Of a stretch of DNA of 42,378 bases, positions 22,201 through 29,170 are shown piece after piece (the stretch's first letter is position 1; each line of letters starts with the position of its first letter). The notes under the pieces are model-generated. The model made no database searches. It was not told where the DNA came from and saw only the letters and a list, made by a program, of their open reading frames with translations. The DNA is taken from positions 1 through 42,378 of the forward strand of contig DVMU01000180.1 of NCBI GenBank assembly GCA_018714825.1, read 5' to 3'. The translations under genes were made by a program, and so were the position numbers. The stretch is from Candidatus Pullichristensenella excrementigallinarum (lineage in GTDB: Bacteria > Bacillota > Clostridia > Christensenellales > Aristaeellaceae).

Positions 22201-22987
22201 TCGGGCGCGGCGTGGGAGCAGGCGTGGGCGTCGGCGTGCGCGAAATATCTTCCAACGCCTCAAATTCATTGTCCACATTGCCCTGATAGATATAGTCCAT
22301 CCACGAAAGCTCCGGATCCTTAATCGGGGCGTAGGACGCGGAGGCATAGGGCGTGGGAGAAGGCGTTTCTTCCGGCATCCAGGAAGCGTTCAGAGAGGGC
22401 GAGGGCGTCTGGCGAATATCGGAGGTGTCAAAGGCATTGGAAAGCAGGCGGATCAGCAAAAATGCCACCGCCAGCACCACCACCGCCGCCGCGCCGATTA
22501 GGATCGCGAGCTGCCGGGTTGTGCGCCGGGTTTCATCGCCGCCATCGGAAATTTCCTGCGCGTGAGAGGCGGACTTGCGCTGCGCGATATAGGCGGTTCC
22601 GTTTTCCTCAAAGAAGAAATGCCGCTTTTTTGGGTCTTCAACTCGCTCGACCGAAGCGCGCAGCTTTTGAATGCCCTGTTCAAAGGCGTCCTCCGCGCCC
22701 GGCACGGGCACGACGGAGCCGTCGTTGAGGCGCTTGGCGCTCTCGCGCGGCAGATATTCGCGAATGCGCAATTTGGCTTCGCGCTTGGTATCATACGCCA
22801 TATAGACGATGCCCGTGGCATCCTGCCCCATCGCCCGGCCTACCAGGAACCGGTTATGATAGAGCATCGTGCCCGGCAAAAGCTGGATCTGCGGCACGGC
22901 GGCGCGGGAATCGCGGCCGCAATGGGGACATACGTCCGCTCCGCCCAGATCCTCAAAGCAATACATGCAAAGGTTCTCGTAAGCCAT
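19289..22987 (-). CDS. Membrane protein: N-terminal zinc ribbon plus truncated kinase N-lobe, TM helix, four PG-binding domains, four Fn3-like repeats and a C-terminal PG-binding-like domain
   Basis: CMYCFEDLGGADVCPHC; LPGTMLYHNRFLVGRAMGQDATGIVYMAYDTKREAKLRIREYLP; TM QLAILIGAAAVVVLAVAFLLIRLL; repeated IRFVQEQLVYLGLL..DGxYGxxT; repeated EPPVTQPPVSEISAP linkers; start MAYENL after ggaggagg. Confidence 0.85.
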   Translation of the reverse strand: MAYENLCMYCFEDLGGADVCPHCGRDSRAAVPQIQLLPGTMLYHNRFLVGRAMGQDATGIVYMAYDTKREAKLRIREYLPRESAKRLNDGSVVPVPGAEDAFEQGIQKLRASVERVEDPKKRHFFFEENGTAYIAQRKSASHAQEISDGGDETRRTTRQLAILIGAAAVVVLAVAFLLIRLLSNAFDTSDIRQTPSPSLNASWMPEETPSPTPYASASYAPIKDPELSWMDYIYQGNVDNEFEALEDISRTPTPTPAPTPRPTDQVINSNSSPSEIANLQWQLIELGWLNKNGATGSYDSATKQAIRDFQSYMNSTYQAGLTVDGIAGPKTLYWLDQYPLSVKPNTPTATPTPTATAQPVIDENSSPTLIRLVQDYLVRLGMLDKVDGVYGSATSGAVWEFQDYVNRLLGKNVLQVTGKVDELTLRYLEYVTQWWEANKPSASPSATATSAPTELPTLEPTQEPSEGDYVDQNSDPIAIRFVQEQLVYLELLDQADGVYGPSTISAVKYFQNWVNSQLGAGTLEVTGLCDARTLGYLEDAVNWKMQQATATPTATPTATPTATPTATPTATPTALPTEDPGEAGEDDVLVGPDSPEESIRFVQEQLVYLGLLSSADGQYGQNTQAAVTRFQELVNQQWGANTLKVTGLCDAKTLQYLENYVNSLDPVETPSATPTENPSQGITDPVISFSSYDGVEDEIYIVSGQVTISWDAGENATYRVKITDSNGQVLQDQAVTSTSLSFDASILTPGLVYEIEVTAIPAGGSEADARSSYMFFSTKAAATEPPVTQPPVSEVSAPEITVGSLVSVENGVSYVEGSTRISWATEGDVAGYRLILTDSNGGSLGPVDTAENYYDFPASSLTPGVVYELRVGAIPAGGTEEDIVYSSVQFTLDVPEETEPPVSEISEPTIQAGNVSRTEEGIHFLSSSTTLSWSAEGEVQGYIVRLEDSVNGLINETTTANTSMNVDISSLSEGVVYTLYVGAIPVGGTEADVKVANFSFARDLPEVTEPPVTQPPVSEISAPSIQGSGQSYSEGDVLYFADAVRFSWSAQGDVQTYVVRLVDSNGSELVPQQTTDKTSWEAPASNLTSGVVYTLYVGAIPVGGTEADMQYSTVRFALAAPEATDPPAENPTDPPVENPTNPPETISTIDRNSSSDVILALQNILVSRGYLYESDAPQQGVFDLGTRTAVMRFQQDFNQRNADDPTIAQLPVLDPNDENAVVDSETIRQLMQ
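19610..20960 (-). repeat. Four tandem Fn3-like repeat units (about 340 bp each)
   Basis: Recurring 'gcgcccacatacagggt(g/a)tagaccacgcc'-type segments near 19691, 20041, 20371, 20705. Confidence 0.75.
21270..21341 (-). repeat. 12-bp tandem repeat x6 coding Thr-Ala-Thr-Pro linker
   Basis: gtcggcgtggcg units at 21270, 21282, 21294, 21306, 21318, 21330. Confidence 0.9.
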
Positions 22988-23041
22988 GGAGTCCTCCTCC
23001 TTCTCGCCTGCGGACAAGGGAAAATCTTGTCCGTTCCCTCT

Positions 23042-24307
23042 CTAGTGCAGAAAATCCAGAACCGCCGCTTCGACGGCCGAATAGACGGTATCGATGCTTC
23101 CGGCCGCGTCGATCACGCGGAAGCGATCGGGTTCCTGTTCGCTCAAACGCCGGTATCCCGCGAGCACGCGATCAAAGTACTGGGCCTTTTCGACCTCCAT
23201 GCGATCCGAGGCGTGCGCGGCCCGTTGCCGACCCAACGCGGTCGCGGCGTCGGTCAACAGAAGCACGGTCAGATCCGGTTTCAATCTTCCGACAGCGGGG
23301 GCGTTTATTTGACGTATCAAATCCTCTCCAAGTTCACGCCCGTAGGCCTGATAGGCAATGGAAGAATCTAAAAATCGATCGCAAAGCACGATTTTCCCCG
23401 CCGCCAGCGCGGGGAGGATGATCGAACGCACATGCTCCGCGCGCGCGGCCGCGAACAAAAGCGCCTCGCATTCGTCGGACATGCCCAGGGAACCGATATC
23501 GAGCACGACCTGCCGGATGCGCTCGGAAATCGGGCATCCGCCGGGCTCGCGGGTGAATACAAGGGAATATCCCATTTCCTCCAGACGCGCCCGCAGGCGG
23601 TTGAGCTGCGTGGTCTTGCCGGAACCGTCGGTTCCCTCGAAGGTGAGGAATCGCCCCCTGGGAAGGGGAACTTCCAGAAATTCCCGCAGCGCTTGCGGCG
23701 TTTCGACAATCTGATCCGCCCCGGCCTGTTCCAGTTCCTCCCGGCTTCCGTATCCGTATGTCACGCCGATGGTGAAAAAGCCGCGCCGCCTGGCGGCCTC
23801 GATATCGAATCTGCGATCGCCCACCATGGCGACCCGGCCGGGATTGCGGCCCTCCAGGGCGCGGGCGATCAGGTGTTCCTTGTCCGAGCGGCGCTCGTCG
23901 TAGCGCGTGCCCACCAATCCGTCGAGCAGCCGATCCAATCCGAAATACCGGGCAACCTTCTGCGCCAGCGGCTCGGGCTTGCCCGTCACGATGATCGAAT
24001 GTCCGCCCGATCGCGCGATGCCCGAAAGCAGATCCGGAATACCGGGATAGACCCGGTTTTCCCGCCAGCCGACTTCGCGGAAGCGCTCGCGGAAGACTTC
24101 TATGGCCCGCGATACGTCCTCTTCGCGCACGCGCGCGATCTTTAAAAGCGATTCGTACAGCGGAGGCCCCACGAATTCCCGCAATCGCTCTTCCGGGGGA
24201 ACGGGATAGCCGAGCGTTCGGAGCGCGTGCGCGACGCTCTTTTCAATGCCTTCGCCGGATTGAGTGAGGGTGCCGTCCAAATCAAAGAGGATTGTATCAA
24301 ACCGCAT
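23042..24307 (-). CDS. tmk: HAD-superfamily phosphatase fused to thymidylate kinase
   Basis: HAD: FDTILFDLDGTLTQSGEG, IIVTGKPEPLAQK, MVGDRRFDIEAARRRG; TMK: RFLTFEGTDGSGKTTQLNRL, FTREPGGCPISERIRQ, LCDRFLDSSIAYQAYGR; continuous frame without an internal Met at the junction. Confidence 0.92.
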   Translation of the reverse strand: MRFDTILFDLDGTLTQSGEGIEKSVAHALRTLGYPVPPEERLREFVGPPLYESLLKIARVREEDVSRAIEVFRERFREVGWRENRVYPGIPDLLSGIARSGGHSIIVTGKPEPLAQKVARYFGLDRLLDGLVGTRYDERRSDKEHLIARALEGRNPGRVAMVGDRRFDIEAARRRGFFTIGVTYGYGSREELEQAGADQIVETPQALREFLEVPLPRGRFLTFEGTDGSGKTTQLNRLRARLEEMGYSLVFTREPGGCPISERIRQVVLDIGSLGMSDECEALLFAAARAEHVRSIILPALAAGKIVLCDRFLDSSIAYQAYGRELGEDLIRQINAPAVGRLKPDLTVLLLTDAATALGRQRAAHASDRMEVEKAQYFDRVLAGYRRLSEQEPDRFRVIDAAGSIDTVYSAVEAAVLDFLH

Positions 24308-25619
24308 GGTCAATTTCTCCTTTTTCCACAATGGAAACCGCGTCGCCTTCCAGGCCGAACAGCGTCGCTCCCATCGCGCGCATCTGTGCCAGGAACGCCA
24401 CGACCTCCCCGGTAAAGCGTTCGCCGGGCAATATCGCGGGCCATCCGGGCGGATAAGCGCCCACCGCGCGGGCCGCAATTTTCCCCGTCGCCCGCTCGAG
24501 GGGCACAGTTCGGGAAGGGGAGAGCGCAGCCTCCCGCAGGGGCATTTCGCGAATCCCGACAGGGGCCGGGGGAAACGCCTTCTGCGTTCCCTCGCCGCCC
24601 TGGAGCGCGCGCAATCCATCCACAAGGTGGGAAAAGTCTTCTTCCCGGTCGAATACCGTCGAAATCGCGACGACACGATGCAAATCCGCCATTTCCAGGG
24701 CCAGTCCCCGATCCCGCAATTGGGCGTAGGCCTCCCAGCCCGTCAGCCCCAGGCCGGAGACGTCCAACGTCAGCCGCGTTGGATCTCCGCCGGCGCGCAT
24801 TCGCAGGCCGGAAATCGAGGCAATATCGCGCCGGAATGCCGCGCACAAGGAAAGCAGGCGCTTGAGCGCCTCTGTGCCGTTGGCATCCATCCAGGCGCGC
24901 GCGTTATCCAGCGAGCGCAAAATCAGAAAGGAGGGGCTGGAACTGAAACTCAGGCGCAGCATTTCCCGAGCGCGGGGGGCGTCCTGCGGGTTTTTCAGAT
25001 GCAGCCAAGCGCCGCCGGTCAGGCAGCCCAGCGTCTTGTGCGCGCTTTCCACCGAGAAATCCGCGCCCAGCCGCACGGCGGAGAGCGGGCGATCCCACCA
25101 ATGGAAATGCGCGCCGTGCGCGGCGTCCACCAGGACCTTCATGCCCCGCGAATGCGCCGCGCGCGCGATCGCGCCCAAATCCGGGCAATTGCCGTAATAA
25201 TCCGGATAGGTCACCAGCACCGCCCGCGCGGCGCTCTTTTCGATCGCCGAAAGGAAATCCGCCGCCGGATGCACCGCTTCCGGCTCCACGCCAGCCAACA
25301 CGCAACCGGAAAAGGCCGAATGGTGCGCGTCGCGAGAGAGAAGCAGCCGATCCCCGGGAAACAGCGCGGAGAGGATCGAGGCATGGATGCCCGAAGTGGC
25401 CCCGCCGCTGAGCAGCATCGACGCGCCCGCGCCCGCAGATTGGGCCAGGAGTTCTTCCGCCCGGCGGATGCCGCTTGTCGGGGCGTAGAGATCGTCCGTG
25501 TTCCACAATTCGGTCATGTCCAATTCCGAGGGAATGGCGCCCAGACGCCCCTTGTGTCCGGGCATGTGAAAGCGCGTAAACCCCTGCGCCCGCGAGAGCA
25601 TGGCATCGATCGGCCGCAT
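24297..25619 (-). CDS. Orn/Lys/Arg decarboxylase family PLP enzyme (aminotransferase fold)
   Basis: FTRFHMPGHKGR, LLSGGATSGIHASILSALFPGDRLLLSRDAHHSAF, VLVDAAHGAHF, SVESAHKTLGCLTGGAWLH. Confidence 0.9.
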   Translation of the reverse strand: MRPIDAMLSRAQGFTRFHMPGHKGRLGAIPSELDMTELWNTDDLYAPTSGIRRAEELLAQSAGAGASMLLSGGATSGIHASILSALFPGDRLLLSRDAHHSAFSGCVLAGVEPEAVHPAADFLSAIEKSAARAVLVTYPDYYGNCPDLGAIARAAHSRGMKVLVDAAHGAHFHWWDRPLSAVRLGADFSVESAHKTLGCLTGGAWLHLKNPQDAPRAREMLRLSFSSSPSFLILRSLDNARAWMDANGTEALKRLLSLCAAFRRDIASISGLRMRAGGDPTRLTLDVSGLGLTGWEAYAQLRDRGLALEMADLHRVVAISTVFDREEDFSHLVDGLRALQGGEGTQKAFPPAPVGIREMPLREAALSPSRTVPLERATGKIAARAVGAYPPGWPAILPGERFTGEVVAFLAQMRAMGATLFGLEGDAVSIVEKGEIDHAV

Positions 25620-25673
25620 GACCCGGCTCCTTTCTCAAGGATGAAAGACGCAAGTTTCATACCGTTTTTCTAC

Positions 25674-25702
25674 ATTATAAAATACAATTGTGACATTCTC
25701 AA
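25674..25702 (-). promoter_or_regulatory. Sigma-A promoter of the decarboxylase-HAD/tmk operon (TTGAGA - 17 bp - TATAAT)
   Basis: Reverse strand: -35 at 25697-25702 (overlaps addB stop), -10 at 25674-25679. Confidence 0.75.
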
Positions 25703-28700
25703 TCATCGATTTTGACAAATCCCTCTATTGCCGCGAGCACTTGGGGAAGCGACATCTTATCGATCTTGCGCAGGCGCTCGGCATGGACCTTGGGATCGTT
25801 CAGGCAAGCGCTCTTCCATCGGCAGAATTCGCAGGCGTCCGAAGAGGGGGTTCGAACCGGGGCGGGGGCGGCTTTCCCCCCGCGAATGTCGCGCACATGC
25901 GCGCCCGCCATGCGCAGAGTATGCCCGATCAGTTTTTCAAAGCCCTGCTGATCGGTACAATTTCCCTGCTTTCCCACAGAACCGTCCTGATTGCGCCGGA
26001 GCCGGAGCACCCGGTCGAATTGCGGAGCCATGGCGCTGAGAAGCCGCGCATCATTCGGGGCCAGGCCGTCCATGCGCAAAGAGCGCATCCGCTCGGCCTC
26101 GATTTTTTGGGGATCGGTTTCCTGGGTGGAGAGAATACCCTCATCCATGCGGAAGTAGAACACGCCCGCGCTCTTGCCGCCCCTGCGCCTGAGCGCGGTG
26201 GCCAGATAGGTCAGCAGTTGCAATTGCAATCCGCAATAGATCTCGCACATCTCCAGGGCGCGCGCCGAACGCTTGTAGTCGATCACGCGCAGGTAGGTAT
26301 CCTCGCCGTCCGTCCACTCGTCCACGCGGTCGATCGTGCCCTCCAGCACGCAGTCGCCCGCCACGAGGAGTTCGCCGCGCCCCTCCTGGAAACGCATTTC
26401 CAATTCCACGGGTCGAAACAGGCTGTCCTGCAGGTGTTCGGCGAGCACCCTGGCCGCCGTGCGCGCCACGCCGCGCAGCCGCCGCTCCTCGGCAAGGGAA
26501 GTCGCCGTTTGACCCAGCGGCCCCTCGCGCAGCGCGCCCAACAGGGCGGAGGAAATTTCATCCATGCGGCTTTGCGCCCGATCGGGGTCGATATGGCCGT
26601 CCTTGTCCAGGGCGTCGGCGAGGAAAGAGCGCACGGCGTCGTGGAAAAACAGGCCCTCGTCGCGCGGGGTGAGCTGGTAGGGATCCACAACCAGCGGCTG
26701 GAGGCCGTATTGCGCGAAATGCTGGAAAGGGCAGCGCGCAAAGCTCTCCAGCCGCGTCACGCTGGCGCGCCGGAGCTTTCCATACAGTTCCCGGGCCGTT
26801 CCGGGACGCAGGCGCTCCGCCTCTTCGGGCAGGCGCAAGGCGGACCGAAGCCGCGCGAGGGCCTCTCCCGCCTGGGGAAGATCCTTCAGCGCGCGCAACG
26901 CCTCGCGCTCAACCTGTCCGGCCTCCAAGAGCCTCCCGGAAAGGCCCTTGATCGCGGCGCTCGAGGATTCCATCAGCATTCGGGAAAGCGAGAGATCTTC
27001 CGCCAGGCCTCCGCGAAAGTGGAGCGCGGGAAAGATCTCGCGGATCTGCTCGACCATTCCGGAGGGCTGCAACGCCTGATCGTCCGCTCCGTTGAGCGGA
27101 AAGGAGATCATGACGTACTCCGTGGCCATGGCAAGCGCGCATTTGATCGAATACATATCCGAACGCGCGGCGTCCGAGACGTCCGGGCCGAGATATTTGC
27201 GCGTCTTTTCACTCAGGCGCAATTTTTGCTGCAAATTCAAAAGCCCGCCCGGCGCGCCCGCGGCCCGATCGCTCGCGCCCAGCACGATAACGGCCCGAGT
27301 TGCCTGCATGGAGATGCGCTCCGCCTCCTGGGCGAATACCGCGTCTCCGGATTGCGGCAGGGGCTTGATCACCGCCGCGTCCAGGGATTCCTGCAACAGC
27401 GCGAGCAGCTCTCCCAGGGGCAATTTGCGCTCTCCCAGGATGGCGTGCATTTGGTCGAGCGTGCCCAATACGCGGTTCCAGACCTGCGCCTGCTCTCCCG
27501 CTTCGCGGCGCAGATCCAGGGCCTTGAATTCTTCCTGCTTTTGGAGGCTGCGCTCATAGGCGCGAATATCGGTCAAAAAGCCGAACAGCGCCGCAAGCTG
27601 CGCGGGGAGATTCTCCGCCTCCCGCAGGGCCGCGCGCAGGTTCGCCACCGGGCGGAAGGCCCGCTCGCGGATGGGTTCCAGCGCTTCGACAACCTCCTGC
27701 AAACCTCGCCGCAGGGGGCGCAAAAACGCTTGCCCGGCCAGTCCGTATTGTACCGCGTAGTTGCGCAGGCGGTCGGCCTCGTCCGGTTCGATATCGAGAA
27801 ATCCCGTGCCGATCAGCGCGAGGGCGTCTTCCGTGCGGAAGTTGTAGACCAACAATGTCAAAGCCCCTAAGAGGGATTCGGTCAGCGCGTGCCGTGAAGC
27901 CGGACGGCTCGAGGAGAGAAACAGCGGGATTTCATATTCCCGGAACGCTTCCTCCAGCGCCTGATGATAGTCCTCCAGGCCAAAGCAGAGAATGCGCATG
28001 TCGTTCCATTTCCAATGCCTCTGCCGGGCCAGCCTGCGGCACAGGGCCGCGGCATAGAGCGCTTCCTGCTGCGGGTTGCGCGCCTGCAAAAGCTGGACGG
28101 CTCGGGGAACGCCTCCCTCCCAGGGGCGGCAAGGGAAGGCAAACAGTTCCTTTGTCAGATATCGAAGTTCCGGATGGCGGAAATCCTCTGCCTCGTCCAC
28201 GGCGACGCGTTCGGCCAGGGCATTGGCCTCCCGGGCGGCGAGCAACAGCCTGCGAACCGAAGCCTCCAGCGGGTGAAACAGATCATAATCGCGCGCGCGA
28301 CGGTCATTGGGCAGGGGGATAAGCGCGCTTACCGGGCAGACTGCGGCCAACGCGCCCATCAGGCGGTTGACGGTGGGCGGCGTCATGTCGAACCCATAGA
28401 AGCAGATCTCGCATTCGGAAAGAAACGTTGCGTCCCGCACGCGCGCCGTGGCCTCGAACAGTTCGGATTCCCCATCCTGATAGCGCCCGGCAAGCGCGTT
28501 CTCATAGGCCTGCAGGATTTCGGCCAGGTCGCCGATTTTGTTGGCAAGGGAGCCGGAAAAGCCCTCGGCGGCTTCGCGCAATTCCTCCGGAGTGACGGCG
28601 GCCTGGCGCAGAATTTCCAGATCCTGCATACACCTTTGCGCAAATCCGCGCCGGTTTTCCGCGCCCCGATAGGCGGTCAGGCGGCCCTTGAGGGAAATCA

Positions 28701-28992
28701 GCGCGCGGCGGATGAGCATCACGCGGCCCCGCGCGTCGATCCGTTCCCCCTCCGGCGCCCCGGCGGCCTCAAAGATGCGCCCGCACAGCCGCTCGGGACT
28801 GAGCACCTGCAGCCGGAAGGAGCCGCGCAGGCCGAGGCCCCCAAGCAATTTGAGCTCGGTTTCCAGCGTCAGCCGCTTGGGAACGACGACCAGAAGGCTC
28901 TTCTCCGTCTCCTCCAGCACCCGCCGCGCCTCCGCGATCAATTGCCCTTCCAGGAGCGGAAGCCTTCCCGTCAACACCCGAAGCATCTTCAT
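25699..28992 (-). CDS. addB: AddB-like ATP-dependent helicase/nuclease subunit B
   Basis: N-term LLVVVPKRLTLETELKLL; PD-(D/E)xK region VLEGTIDRVDEWTDGEDTYLRVIDYKRSARAL; Cys cluster FARCPFQHF ... CEFCRWKSAC. Confidence 0.88.
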   Translation of the reverse strand: MKMLRVLTGRLPLLEGQLIAEARRVLEETEKSLLVVVPKRLTLETELKLLGGLGLRGSFRLQVLSPERLCGRIFEAAGAPEGERIDARGRVMLIRRALISLKGRLTAYRGAENRRGFAQRCMQDLEILRQAAVTPEELREAAEGFSGSLANKIGDLAEILQAYENALAGRYQDGESELFEATARVRDATFLSECEICFYGFDMTPPTVNRLMGALAAVCPVSALIPLPNDRRARDYDLFHPLEASVRRLLLAAREANALAERVAVDEAEDFRHPELRYLTKELFAFPCRPWEGGVPRAVQLLQARNPQQEALYAAALCRRLARQRHWKWNDMRILCFGLEDYHQALEEAFREYEIPLFLSSSRPASRHALTESLLGALTLLVYNFRTEDALALIGTGFLDIEPDEADRLRNYAVQYGLAGQAFLRPLRRGLQEVVEALEPIRERAFRPVANLRAALREAENLPAQLAALFGFLTDIRAYERSLQKQEEFKALDLRREAGEQAQVWNRVLGTLDQMHAILGERKLPLGELLALLQESLDAAVIKPLPQSGDAVFAQEAERISMQATRAVIVLGASDRAAGAPGGLLNLQQKLRLSEKTRKYLGPDVSDAARSDMYSIKCALAMATEYVMISFPLNGADDQALQPSGMVEQIREIFPALHFRGGLAEDLSLSRMLMESSSAAIKGLSGRLLEAGQVEREALRALKDLPQAGEALARLRSALRLPEEAERLRPGTARELYGKLRRASVTRLESFARCPFQHFAQYGLQPLVVDPYQLTPRDEGLFFHDAVRSFLADALDKDGHIDPDRAQSRMDEISSALLGALREGPLGQTATSLAEERRLRGVARTAARVLAEHLQDSLFRPVELEMRFQEGRGELLVAGDCVLEGTIDRVDEWTDGEDTYLRVIDYKRSARALEMCEIYCGLQLQLLTYLATALRRRGGKSAGVFYFRMDEGILSTQETDPQKIEAERMRSLRMDGLAPNDARLLSAMAPQFDRVLRLRRNQDGSVGKQGNCTDQQGFEKLIGHTLRMAGAHVRDIRGGKAAPAPVRTPSSDACEFCRWKSACLNDPKVHAERLRKIDKMSLPQVLAAIEGFVKIDD

Positions 28993-29170
28993 TCCTCCCG
29001 CAAACGGAATTGTATTTCCTCAATCATAGCACAGTTTTCGTCCCTTGGGAAGCCTGGGCAGGGGAGAACGGGCAAAACCTGCGCGGATTTCCCTGCGATC
29101 GAATGGACAAGCGCGTTCATAAGCGCGAAGATGCCGTCATAAATAATTTCTGCAAATTGGGTTTGGAGGG

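Noticed and set aside
23012-23032. Small inverted repeat ggacaag-ggaaaat-cttgtcc between the PG-binding gene and HAD-tmk
   Set aside because: Only 7-bp arms and no T tail on either strand; could be chance
25690-27870. 726-aa plus-strand ORF opposite addB (and 24264-25715 opposite the decarboxylase, 2564-4444 opposite metG)
   Set aside because: Antisense to clear conserved proteins, no RBS or domain signal
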